From: an uncultured Collinsella sp.
GTDB lineage: Bacteria > Actinomycetota > Coriobacteriia > Coriobacteriales > Coriobacteriaceae
Direction: 5' to 3'
Length of the DNA: 57,066 bases
NCBI GenBank assembly: GCA_900762015.1
Contig: CAAFEX010000114.1
Location: forward strand, 1 to 57,066
Shown: one piece after another, positions 44,066 through 52,030 of the stretch
Layout: each line of letters opens with the position of its first letter
How positions within the stretch are numbered: position 1 is the first letter of the stretch
Made by a program: the position numbers and the translations under genes
The notes under the pieces: model-generated
Databases searched by the model: none
Told to the model about the DNA's origin: nothing
What the model saw: the letters and a program-made list of their open reading frames with translations, nothing else

Positions 44066-44070
44066 AAAGT

Positions 44071-44204
44071 TGGTGCCCCCAGTGGGATGTCCGCGTGCGG
44101 CTGGCGCCGCCCGCTTCCGCTGTGTCGCTCCGCTCCTTGCGTGCTGCGCTGGAAAACGCTCCTCGTTTCCTCAGCTCCGCACCCTGCCGGGTTCGAATCC
44201 CGGC
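44071..44204 (-). other. Degenerate tRNA-derived patch
   Basis: Bases 44071-44087 match the 3' end of the real tRNA-Glu (44259-44275) at 16 of 17 positions, including the encoded CCA on the minus strand. Then about 95 bases of unrelated GC-rich sequence follow, ending in GCCGGG-TTCGAAT-CCCGGC (44186-44204), a complete T arm. No full cloverleaf can be drawn on either strand, so it is not a working tRNA. Confidence 0.6.
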
Positions 44205-44218
44205 ACATGAATAGCAAA

Positions 44219-44250
44219 AAGCCCGTTACCGCAAGGGCAACGGGCTTCTC
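44219..44250. terminator. Hairpin flanking tRNA-Glu
   Basis: AAGCCCGTT (44219-44227) and AACGGGCTT (44239-44247), with A run on the left and TTCTC on the right. On the minus strand it lies just 3' of tRNA-Glu and can terminate it (AAAAA on plus is TTTTT on minus). Confidence 0.8.
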
Positions 44251-44258
44251 AGTTTAAA

Positions 44259-44335
44259 TGGTGCCCCCAGCGGGATTCGAACCCGCGATATCCACCTTGA
44301 AAGGGTGGCGTCCTTGGCCGCTAGACGATGGGGAC
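44259..44335 (-). tRNA. tRNA-Glu (UUC)
   Basis: On the minus strand GTCCCCA pairs with TGGGGGC (one wobble) as the acceptor stem; the anticodon loop is CTTTCAA (anticodon TTC) on a CCACC/GGTGG stem; GCGGG-TTCGAAT-CCCGC is the T arm; discriminator A and CCA are encoded. In an organism with GatCAB it may also feed the mischarged-tRNA(Gln) system indirectly through GltX. Confidence 0.95.
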
Positions 44336-44432
44336 AGCGGGAAAGAGTATAGCAGACTTTTTTGCCGGCGCGTATATCGTTGGTAAACTGGAAAACCACC
44401 ACACAGGAGCCGACTCTCTATCCCGATCTTCA

Positions 44433-44592
44433 AACATCTCAACCTGTAACATCTGGGCGGGCAAATCGGCTCTATGTGTTACAGATCGAGACAAACGGCG
44501 GGCATCGGGACGAACATCTCATTCTGTAACAGTAAGACGACTTTTAACGGTCTAAATGTTACAGATTGAGACAAACTGCCGTGGCAGATCAA
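44433..44592. repeat. Tandem pair of 80-base palindromic units
   Basis: CATCTCAACCTGTAACA (44435-44451) faces TGTTACAGATCGAGACA (44477-44493); the same pair recurs as CATCTCATTCTGTAACA (44515-44531) and TGTTACAGATTGAGACA (44557-44573). Offset between equivalent copies is exactly 80 bases. No gene is seen here. Confidence 0.8.
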
Positions 44593-44595
44593 AAT

Positions 44596-44626
44596 CGCCA
44601 CAAAGGTGCCTGTCCCCTTTGTGGCG
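44596..44626. repeat. REP-like palindrome, GGACAGGCA-loop family (reverse)
   Basis: CGCCACAAAGG (44596-44606), loop TGCCTGTCC, CCTTTGTGGCG (44616-44626). The loop is the reverse complement of that at 9431-9439. It lies 8 bases from the stop of the MurT-GatD fusion and may end that operon. Confidence 0.8.
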
Positions 44627-44634
44627 GTGGGGCG

Positions 44635-46812
44635 TTAGGGGAGGAGCTTCATCGCGGCGTCGTGGGCGGCGTGCTCGTAGGTGTCGTCGAGGGGTTTGAG
44701 CGGCAGCAGGGCGGCGGCCTGTGCGTCGCCACGGCGCTCGAGGGCGTGGGCGATGAGCCAGTCGGCGAACTCGGGGTTCTTGGGCAGTGCCGGTCCGTGT
44801 AGGTACGTGCCGATGACGCCCTTGTAGATGAGACCCTCAAAGCCATCGTCGCCGTTGTTACCGGTGCCCGTGACGACAGACGTTCCGAGCGGCGTGGCAT
44901 CGGCGTCCAAAAGCGTGCGCCCGCCGTGGTTCTCGAATCCCACAAAGGGCTCGGGTGCCAGGTCGGTCTTGACGGCGACGTTGCCGATCAGGCGGTCGGA
45001 GCCGCGCACAGTCTCGGCGGCAATGACGCCCAGGCCCTCGATGCGATTCTCGCCCATATAGTACGAACGGCCGAGCAGCTGATAGCTGCCGCAGATAGCA
45101 AGCAGCGATCCGCCATCCTCAACATAGGCCGCGACCTTGTCTTTTTGAGCGAACAGCTCGTGTGCCACGGCCAGCTGGTCGCGGTCGGAGCCACCGCCCA
45201 TCATGACGATATCGGCATCGGTCAAATCAAGCGTTTCGCCCATACGGACCTCGTCCACGCGCACGGGAATGCCACGCCAGGCGCAGCGGCGTTCGAGGGC
45301 AATGACGTTGCCACCGTCGCCATAGAGGTTGAGGGCATCGGGATACAGGTAGACGATGCGCAGCGGGCGCGAAAGCTCGACCGGCGCAATATCCGTGGGG
45401 ACAGCGCTGCCGTCGGCGCGCGTTACGGCGTGGGAGGCGACCGAACTTGCATCGGTGCCCTTAAGCTCGTCGAGCTCTTTGACCAGTGGCGGGAAGGCCG
45501 TGTAGTTGGCGACCGCGTAGAAGGTGTCATCGGCAGCCTCGTCCGCCACGGCGCCGATCGCCTGCTCGATATTCGAGATGATGGCGGAGTCGATGCCGGC
45601 GTACTTCAGGCGTACCTGCATATCGTGTGCACGCGTGCCGCCGGCAAAGGCGACAAGCCCTGGGGTATCGGCGATGCGCTCGAAGTCGACGTCGTAGATC
45701 CACGAGACATCGTGGCCGTCGGCGTCGTTGTCGTTCAGAAAGAAGGCGCAGAGTCTGCCGCCCGCCGTCTTAATGGACTGGATCTGGCGATCGAAGCCCA
45801 CGGGATTCTTGGCCAGGTTTGCCTCGACGGTACGGCCGGCGATCTCCCAGCGGCCCATGCGTCCGCCGGCGGGGACGTAGGCATCGAGCGTGGACTGTAG
45901 ATGTGCCGCGCCCACGCCCAGCTCGCGCGCCGCAAAGAAGGCGGCGGCAACGTTATAGACCATGTATAGGCCGTTGTAGCGCGTGGCGATGTGCGTTGCG
46001 GGTGCGTCAGTATCGGGTCCAAAGTTCAGGTCAAAGCCGTAGCCGTTGCAGGTGAGCTCAACGTCCGTTACGCGACGGACCAGCGCGGGACGACCCCAGC
46101 CGCACGAGGGGCAATGGTATGCTCCAAGCTGTCCGTACTGCACATAGTCGTACTCCAGCGGCGCGTTGCACTGCGAGCAAAAACGCGAGTCGCTAATGCG
46201 ATCGGACTCGGTGCCCGTAGCACCGTCGATGCCAAAGGCGATGCTCGTGTTGGGGACGCGCGCGGCGATCGAGGCGCACAGCGGGTCGTCGGCGTTATAG
46301 ATGAGCGTCGTTGTCGGCGAAAGCTCCAGCGCGTGGGCGATGACGTCCTGGGTGTGGTCGATCTCACCGTAGCGGTCCAGCTGGTCGCGGAACAGGTTGA
46401 GCAGCACAAAGTAGGTCGGCTTGAGCTTGGGCAGGACGCGCACCGTGTAGAGCTCGTCGCACTCAAAGACGCCTACGCGCTTGCTGCTGGCGGTTCGCTT
46501 AAGGTTGCCGCGCGCCTCGAGCAACGCGCCCACCACGCCTGGCTCCATGTTGTTGCCGGCGCGGTTGCATACCACGGTGGCGCCGCTGGCGGCAACGGCA
46601 TCGGCGATGAGGTTGGAGGTGGTGGTCTTGCCGTTGGTGCCGGTGATCACCACGCTGCGGTCGACAAGGCCCGCGAGGTCGCTTAGCAGCTCGGGGTCAA
46701 TCTTCATGGCGATGCGGCCGGGGAGTACGCCGCCCTGGCGCTTAAGGACGGAGCGCAGTCCCCAGCGGGCGATATCGCTCGAGGTGCAGGCGAGAGATGA
46801 GCGGAAGTTCAT
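44635..46812 (-). CDS. MurT-GatD fusion, lipid II isoglutaminyl synthase
   Basis: A 725-residue single chain combining both subunits of the enzyme that amidates the D-Glu of lipid II. MurT part, residues 1-450: Walker A ITGTNGKTTT (56-65), NRAGNNMEPGVV, a zinc ribbon with Cys212, Cys215, Cys234 and Cys237 (in CSQC and CPSC), central AYVPAGGRMGRWE, and a C-terminal segment DNDADGHDVSWIYDVDFE. A linker of about 30 residues follows. GatD part, 484-725: RIVYLYPDALNLYGDGGNVI, nucleophile Cys574 in LLAICGSYQLLG, and His672 in IGTYLHGPALPKNP. In staphylococci and streptococci these are two proteins from adjacent genes; here there is no stop or frameshift between them. Last gene of an operon with two unknown genes 46858-48977. 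Confidence 0.92.
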   Translation of the reverse strand: MNFRSSLACTSSDIARWGLRSVLKRQGGVLPGRIAMKIDPELLSDLAGLVDRSVVITGTNGKTTTSNLIADAVAASGATVVCNRAGNNMEPGVVGALLEARGNLKRTASSKRVGVFECDELYTVRVLPKLKPTYFVLLNLFRDQLDRYGEIDHTQDVIAHALELSPTTTLIYNADDPLCASIAARVPNTSIAFGIDGATGTESDRISDSRFCSQCNAPLEYDYVQYGQLGAYHCPSCGWGRPALVRRVTDVELTCNGYGFDLNFGPDTDAPATHIATRYNGLYMVYNVAAAFFAARELGVGAAHLQSTLDAYVPAGGRMGRWEIAGRTVEANLAKNPVGFDRQIQSIKTAGGRLCAFFLNDNDADGHDVSWIYDVDFERIADTPGLVAFAGGTRAHDMQVRLKYAGIDSAIISNIEQAIGAVADEAADDTFYAVANYTAFPPLVKELDELKGTDASSVASHAVTRADGSAVPTDIAPVELSRPLRIVYLYPDALNLYGDGGNVIALERRCAWRGIPVRVDEVRMGETLDLTDADIVMMGGGSDRDQLAVAHELFAQKDKVAAYVEDGGSLLAICGSYQLLGRSYYMGENRIEGLGVIAAETVRGSDRLIGNVAVKTDLAPEPFVGFENHGGRTLLDADATPLGTSVVTGTGNNGDDGFEGLIYKGVIGTYLHGPALPKNPEFADWLIAHALERRGDAQAAALLPLKPLDDTYEHAAHDAAMKLLP

Positions 46813-46857
46813 GAAGCCGTTCCTAACGTGAATGACATGGTCGTGACGTTTGTGCCG

Positions 46858-47901
46858 TTAAAAGCCGTAACGGCGCGCAAATTCCTGGGCAAGCTGCGAT
46901 ACGTCTTCGCAAGCGTTGGCCCAGGGGGCAAAGTCGGGAGTATCCGAGATGATGCCGTCGGCCTCCCAAACTGCCTGATGCGAAAGGTCCCAGGGGTCGT
47001 GCGGTTCGGGCCGGCAGGGAAGGTACGGTGTCTGATACATGGGGTTCAGCAAAAAGAACGCGCCGCCCTCGCAGCGGTTGGCGAACTCGCGCAGCGCGCG
47101 TGTCGCCGGGCGCATCTTGTTCGTTTTGAACAACAGGATCGTGCGGGCGAGTAGGTACCAGGGGGAGCTCTCGAGGGCATCGGCCCCCATCTGCTCCTCG
47201 AGCTGGTGGGCCAGGGCAAAAAAGCCGTCCTCGTCTTCCAGGCGAGCGAGGGCGAGTAGCACGGTGCCTGCAGCTCGGGTGGGATAGCCTTCCGCCTTAA
47301 GAACGCGGCGAGAATAGTTGGCGGCAGCACGGTAGCGAGCGCTCGCCATGCACAGCTGCGAGATGGCCTCGAGCGTGTGGAGCCACCCGATAAGAGCCGG
47401 CTCGCTTACGGTGAGATCGGCCGCCGTCACGCCGTCCGTCAAAACCTTGTTGGCCCAGTAGTGCGGGGCCTCCATGTCGAACCCGGGCACGCTTTGCTGC
47501 AAGTAGTCGGCCGTGGTCGCCTCGAGCTTCATCAAGTCGCCTAGACAGGCGTCGACGGGCGTGTCCGCCAAAATGATGGCGAGCAGCTGGGCATCGAGGA
47601 CATACGCATCGACGCGGACGATTTTGAGTAGCTCATCGCGCATATCGTCGAACAGGCGGTTGCGCGTCTGCTCAAACTCCTCATCGCTGCCCATGTCCTC
47701 GATGCGATGGAGCTCGTCGAGCAGGTGGCGGTGGACGCCTGCATAGGACAGCAGTGCCTGGGCATGCTCGGTCTGCGCATACTTATGAGGGTTGACGCTC
47801 ACGTCGTTATGGACAAGCTCGCGTGCTGCATCGGTGAGTTCGGGGTGCGACGCAAGGTAGGCGCGCTCCAGGTAGACGGGGATGTAGACGCTCGGATCCA
47901 T
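46858..47901 (-). CDS. Unknown helical protein, paired with the next gene
   Basis: A 347-residue soluble protein I do not recognise. ATG 47901 overlaps the stop of the preceding gene (TAATG). It looks all-helical with TPR-like stretches (ARYRAAANYSRRVLKAEG, then LLALARLEDEDGFFALAHQL and LLFKTNKMRPATRALREFAN). No signal peptide or membrane span. The short gap to the MurT-GatD fusion (45 bases) and same strand suggest one transcript, hence a possible link to cell-wall amidation, but this may be chance. It shares general character with the gene upstream. Confidence 0.75.
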   Translation of the reverse strand: MDPSVYIPVYLERAYLASHPELTDAARELVHNDVSVNPHKYAQTEHAQALLSYAGVHRHLLDELHRIEDMGSDEEFEQTRNRLFDDMRDELLKIVRVDAYVLDAQLLAIILADTPVDACLGDLMKLEATTADYLQQSVPGFDMEAPHYWANKVLTDGVTAADLTVSEPALIGWLHTLEAISQLCMASARYRAAANYSRRVLKAEGYPTRAAGTVLLALARLEDEDGFFALAHQLEEQMGADALESSPWYLLARTILLFKTNKMRPATRALREFANRCEGGAFFLLNPMYQTPYLPCRPEPHDPWDLSHQAVWEADGIISDTPDFAPWANACEDVSQLAQEFARRYGF

Positions 47902-48977
47902 TAGAGGTCTCCTCCCTTAAACGGCAAGCCCTGCTCGGCCGCCCGCAGGATGCGCTCGTCGATCTGGGAGCGGACGATATCGTTGGTGGCGACCCAGGCA
48001 GCGAAGCTGGCGTTGTCGGGGGCGCCCAAGCCCTCCTGCAGTACCGGCGTCGCCTCGGACAGCGCAAGGACAAGCTCGTCGGTGGAGCCCACGCCCACGT
48101 TGACGCGGGCATAGACGCCATCGGGAAACTCGGTTTGGAAGTAGAGTGCTTCGGCCGCGTGCGGGCATGAGCGCACCAGGATGCGCAAGTAGCGCTCGGC
48201 ACCCTCGTAGTCCAGCTCGCGCCAGGCAGCGCTCATCAGCGCGATGAGCGTCCACGGGTCCAAGTCGCGCTCCGCGTCCTTGGGACGACGGCGTAGCGGC
48301 GTGTTAGCGAGATAGGGGACGGAGTGGGCAGAGCGAAAGCACTTGAGCTCCTCGGCGGGGTATTCGAGCTTCGCCATGGCGAGCATCGCGGTGTGACGGA
48401 CGCCGGCCGGATCGTTGGGGGCAAAGTCGAGGCTGCGGTTTGCGGCTTCGAGCGACATGCGATAGCGGCCGCTAATGAGGGCGCGCGACGCAAGGGCGGC
48501 AAGCCAGCGCAGATAGGGGCGGCGCATAAGGTCGCCTGCGGCCTCGCGCTCGTAGGGGTCCTGCGCCGAGGCGATCTTGAGCGCCAGATCATGCTCGACT
48601 TCATCGCGCTTGGATACCAAGTACTGTACGTACTCCTCGTTGGAGTTGGCGGTGAGGGCGATCAACATGCGCTGGGCATCCCAGTTGGTGGGGTCGAGCG
48701 CGGCTGCCTCGCGAAGCATGTTCTCGGCAGCGGCCTCTTCTTGCTCTGCCTGGGTATCGTCAGGGATAAAGGGAATGCGGTAATCGACAGCCTCGACCAC
48801 CTTGGCAATGAGGTGCCCGGCGCGGTCGCGGTCGTGCACGATGAGCGGCGCGGGGTTGCGGGTGAATTGTTCCATCAGACGCTCTACGGCGGCACCGTCG
48901 GTGAGCGGGATATTGTCGCGGCGCAAGGCCTCAAGAACGAGGCGATGGCAATCCTCTTGAATGGGATCGAATGCCAT
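47901..48977 (-). CDS. Unknown TPR-like helical protein
   Basis: A 358-residue soluble protein. ATG 48977 (MAFDPIQED) follows AAAGGAGGCCCC; ten codons upstream are excluded. EEAAAENMLREAAALDPTNW followed by DAQRMLIAL, later SLEAANRSLDFAPNDPAGVR and YEGAERYLRILVRSCPHAAE have the spacing of tetratricopeptide repeats. It is probably a scaffold or adaptor; its partner may be the protein encoded just after it, with which it overlaps by one base. Function unknown. Confidence 0.75.
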   Translation of the reverse strand: MAFDPIQEDCHRLVLEALRRDNIPLTDGAAVERLMEQFTRNPAPLIVHDRDRAGHLIAKVVEAVDYRIPFIPDDTQAEQEEAAAENMLREAAALDPTNWDAQRMLIALTANSNEEYVQYLVSKRDEVEHDLALKIASAQDPYEREAAGDLMRRPYLRWLAALASRALISGRYRMSLEAANRSLDFAPNDPAGVRHTAMLAMAKLEYPAEELKCFRSAHSVPYLANTPLRRRPKDAERDLDPWTLIALMSAAWRELDYEGAERYLRILVRSCPHAAEALYFQTEFPDGVYARVNVGVGSTDELVLALSEATPVLQEGLGAPDNASFAAWVATNDIVRSQIDERILRAAEQGLPFKGGDL

Positions 48978-49477
48978 GGGGCCTCCTTTGCTGCGGTTAG
49001 GGTTCAAATGTCTCTATATAAGGTTCTAGTTTACCCGCATGTGGCACACCGGGGGTGCCGCACTTGGACATGCACCTTTGCACCACGAAGACGGATGTCG
49101 CACAAATGTCGGCACCTTGGACGACTGAGTGGTATCACGGTGCCGCAAACGGTCGATTTTTGGCGGCGAACGGGGCACATTTTGGAGGGGCACCGTCCTG
49201 CCCGGGATATGTGGTCAACCTTGATAAAACGTTTGCCCAGCTTGGGAGTATGAATGCCCCATAAGGGTCTTCAGGGATAGAAAAAACGTTTCATCATTGT
49301 TGGCTTTAGGTGAATAACTGACCAACCAGAACGGTAAAATAGTGTTTGTCTGAGCATTGAGACGTTTAGACATCGCGCATTGTCATCGCCGGCAACGCGC
49401 AAAACGGTCCTAACGGAGCCAATCGGGTGCTCCGTTATATACGCAAGTCTAAGAGGGGCTTGTTTAGGAGGCACAGT
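48978..49477. other. Gene-free 500-base region before the alcohol dehydrogenase
   Basis: Short open frames exist (for example 49055-49264) but none has a ribosome binding site or a recognisable product. The part 49030-49210 repeats the words GTGCCGC and GGCAC(C/A) five or more times in both orientations. The part 49300-49477 is AT-richer and probably holds the promoter of the dehydrogenase. Confidence 0.45.
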
Positions 49478-50701
49478 ATGGGACGTTTTACCAATCCTCG
49501 CGATCTGTACTTTGGTGAGGGCGCTCGCCACGAGGTGAAGAACCTCAAGGGCAAGAAGGCCATTATCGTTTCTGGCGGCAGCTCTATGCGCCGCGGCGGG
49601 TTCCTGCAGGACGTTGAGGCCGACCTCAAAGAGGCCGGCATGGAGGTCAAGCTGTTCGAGGGCGTCGAGTCCGATCCCTCCATCGAGACCGTCATGAAGG
49701 GCGCAGCCGCTATGCGCGACTTCGAGCCCGACTGGATCGTTGCTATCGGTGGCGGTTCGCCCATCGATGCCGCTAAGGCCATGTGGGTCTTCTACGAGTA
49801 TCCCGAGGAGTCCTTCGACAACATTATCCAGCCGTTCAGCTTCCCCGAGCTGCGTCAGAAGGCTCACTTCTGCGCCATTTCCTCTACCTCCGGCACCGCT
49901 ACCGAGGTCACCGCATTCTCCGTCATCACGGATTACGAAAAGGGCATCAAGTACCCGCTGGCCGACTTCAACATCACCCCTGATGTCGCCATCGTCGACC
50001 CCGAGCTCACCTACACCATGCCCGCCAAGCTGTGCGCTCATACCGGCATGGACGCTCTGACCCACTGCATGGAGGCCTACGTTTCCACCTGCGCCTCTAT
50101 GTTCACCGACGCCAACGCTCTGCACGGCATCCGCGAGATCGTCGAGTGGCTGCCCAAGTCCTATGCTGGCGACCATGAGGCCCGTCAGCACATGCACGAG
50201 GCTCAGTGCATCGCCGGTATCGCCTTCTCCTCGGGCCTGCTCGGCATCGTTCACTCCATGGCTCACAAGACCGGTGCTGCCTTCGAGAACGGCCACATCA
50301 TCCACGGTGCTGCTAACGCCATGTACCTGGGCAAGGTTATCCAGTGGAACTCCAAGGATCCCCGTGCTGCCGAGCGTTACGCTTACGTGGCCAAGGAGAT
50401 CCTGCACCTTCCCGGCGAGACCAACGAGGAGCTCATCGCTGCACTCGTCCAGAAGATTCGCGACCTCAACGACCAGCTCAACATTCCGCAGTCCATCAAG
50501 GATTACGCGAATGGTGGCGTGAAGGTCGACGCCGAGAACCCGCAGATGGTTTCCGAGGAGGAGTTCCTCGCCAAGCTGCCCGAGATCGCCGCGAACGCCG
50601 AGACCGACGCCTGCACGCCGGAGAACCCGCGTGAGACCAAGGCTGCCGACTTCGAGAAGATCCTCAAGGCCTGCTACTACGACACCGACATCGATTTCTA
50701 A
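49478..50701 (+). CDS. Iron-containing alcohol dehydrogenase
   Basis: A 407-residue group III alcohol dehydrogenase. ATG 49478 (MGRFTNPRD) follows TTAGGAGGCACAGT. IVAIGGGSPIDAAKAMWVFY binds NAD(P); the metal ligands sit in HTGMDALTHCMEAY and GIVHSMAHKTGAAFENGH, which continues IIHGAAN. The SSTSGTATEVT motif is typical. It resembles the alcohol dehydrogenase half of AdhE and butanol/ethanol dehydrogenases. The last 60 residues (EEFLAKLPEIAANAETDAC, then KAADFEKILKACYYDT) form the usual C-terminal part. It probably disposes of reducing power during fermentation. Confidence 0.93.
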   Translation: MGRFTNPRDLYFGEGARHEVKNLKGKKAIIVSGGSSMRRGGFLQDVEADLKEAGMEVKLFEGVESDPSIETVMKGAAAMRDFEPDWIVAIGGGSPIDAAKAMWVFYEYPEESFDNIIQPFSFPELRQKAHFCAISSTSGTATEVTAFSVITDYEKGIKYPLADFNITPDVAIVDPELTYTMPAKLCAHTGMDALTHCMEAYVSTCASMFTDANALHGIREIVEWLPKSYAGDHEARQHMHEAQCIAGIAFSSGLLGIVHSMAHKTGAAFENGHIIHGAANAMYLGKVIQWNSKDPRAAERYAYVAKEILHLPGETNEELIAALVQKIRDLNDQLNIPQSIKDYANGGVKVDAENPQMVSEEEFLAKLPEIAANAETDACTPENPRETKAADFEKILKACYYDTDIDF

Positions 50702-50722
50702 TCGACTCTTGTTATCGTAACG

Positions 50723-50764
50723 AGGGGCTCCGCACGTATCCGTACGGAGCCCCTTTCTTTTTAT
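50723..50764 (+). terminator. Alcohol dehydrogenase terminator
   Basis: GGGGCTCCG (50724-50732), loop of 12, CGGAGCCCC (50745-50753), TTTCTTTTT. Confidence 0.9.
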
Positions 50765-50785
50765 TTATTAGAGAATGGGATAAAA

Positions 50786-51886
50786 ATGGCTGCAATCTTC
50801 AATAGCCCCAGCAAGTACATCCAGGGTCCGGACGAGCTGGCCAAGCTCGGCTCCTATGTCGAGCCGCTCGGCGCTAAGGCCCTCGTCATCGTGACGCCTT
50901 CGGGCAAGAAGCGCGTCGGTGCCAAGATCGAGGGCGGCTTTGCCGAGGCCAAGGCCGAGCTGCTGTTTGAGGACTTTAACGGCGAGTGCTCCAAGGGCGA
51001 GGTCGATCGTCTGGTCGCGCTCGCCCGCGACAACGGTTGCGACATCATCGTCGGCGTCGGTGGCGGCAAGATCCTCGACACCGCAAAGGCCGTTGCCTAC
51101 TACCTGGAGTCCCCGGTCATCATTTGCCCCACCATCGCTTCGACCGATGCTCCGTGCTCTGCTCTTTCGGTGCTCTACACCGATGACGGCCAGTTCGATA
51201 AATATCTCTTCCTTAAGGCAAACCCCAATATTGTCCTGATGGATACGACGGTTATCGCGGCGAGCCCGGTGCGCCTGACGGTTTCCGGTATGGGCGATGC
51301 GCTCGCAACCTATTTCGAGGCCCAGGCGACGCATGATGCCGACGGTGGCACTTGCGCCGGCGGCAAGGGCGGCATGGCCGGCCTGGCGCTCGCCAAGCTC
51401 TGCTATGAGACGCTCATGGCCGATGGCGTCAAGGCCAAGGTTGCGCTGGAGAAGGGTGCGCTCACGCCTGCCGTTGAGCACATCATCGAGGCCAACACGC
51501 TGCTCTCCGGTATTGGCTTTGAGAGCTCTGGTCTCGCTGCCGCTCATGCCGTCCACAACGGTTTGACGATGCTGCCCGAGTGCCATGGCATGTATCACGG
51601 CGAGAAGGTCGCCTTCGGCACCATCGTCCAGCTGGTACTCGAGGATGCCCCGACCGAGAAGCTCGAGGAAGTCTTGGGCTTCTGCATTGAGCTGGGCCTG
51701 CCCGTTACGCTCAAGGAACTTGGCGTTGCCGAGCTTACGCGCGAGCAGGCCATGATTGTTGCCGAGGCCGCCTGCGCACCCGATGACACCATGTGCAACA
51801 TGCCGTTTGAGGTGACTCCCGAGATGGTCGCAAACGCCATCCTGGGTGCCGACGCGCTGGGCCACTACTATCTCATGGATGAGTAA
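50786..51886 (+). CDS. gldA: Glycerol dehydrogenase
   Basis: A 366-residue NAD-dependent glycerol dehydrogenase, oxidising glycerol to dihydroxyacetone. FNSPSKYIQGPDELAKLGSY opens it, GVGGGKILDTAKAVAYY binds NAD, PTIASTDAPCSALSVLY is diagnostic, and the zinc ligands are the Asp in GMGDALATYFEA and the His residues in AAHAVHNGL and MYHGEKVAFG. The start is ATG 50786; the RBS is weak (GAGAATGGGATAAAA). It has its own terminator, and a diverged paralogue follows at 52031. Confidence 0.95.
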   Translation: MAAIFNSPSKYIQGPDELAKLGSYVEPLGAKALVIVTPSGKKRVGAKIEGGFAEAKAELLFEDFNGECSKGEVDRLVALARDNGCDIIVGVGGGKILDTAKAVAYYLESPVIICPTIASTDAPCSALSVLYTDDGQFDKYLFLKANPNIVLMDTTVIAASPVRLTVSGMGDALATYFEAQATHDADGGTCAGGKGGMAGLALAKLCYETLMADGVKAKVALEKGALTPAVEHIIEANTLLSGIGFESSGLAAAHAVHNGLTMLPECHGMYHGEKVAFGTIVQLVLEDAPTEKLEEVLGFCIELGLPVTLKELGVAELTREQAMIVAEAACAPDDTMCNMPFEVTPEMVANAILGADALGHYYLMDE

Positions 51887-51900
51887 ATCAAGCTAAGGAA

Positions 51901-51934
51901 GGGGCAAAGCCAGCAGATGGCTTTGCCCCTTTTT
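51901..51934 (+). terminator. gldA terminator
   Basis: GGGGCAAAGCCA (51901-51912), GCAGA, TGGCTTTGCCCC (51918-51929), TTTTT. Perfect 12-bp stem. Confidence 0.95.
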
Positions 51935-52030
51935 GCTATGGTGCAAAGTGGCCTGTCTCCAATGCACAAGTTGGTGCAGGGGGAAGGTTACTTTGTACCA
52001 ATCGTTGTTTGATGAAGGGCGGATTCTCGT

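Noticed and set aside
43601..44204. Additional full tRNA on the plus strand ending at the T arm 44186-44204
   Set aside because: No matching acceptor 5' strand, D arm or anticodon arm can be drawn.
44433..44592. CRISPR array
   Set aside because: The repeats alternate in orientation, there are only two units, the period is 80 bases, and no cas genes are near.
49055..49264. Small protein in the gap before the alcohol dehydrogenase
   Set aside because: No start signal, and the region is repeat-like in all frames.
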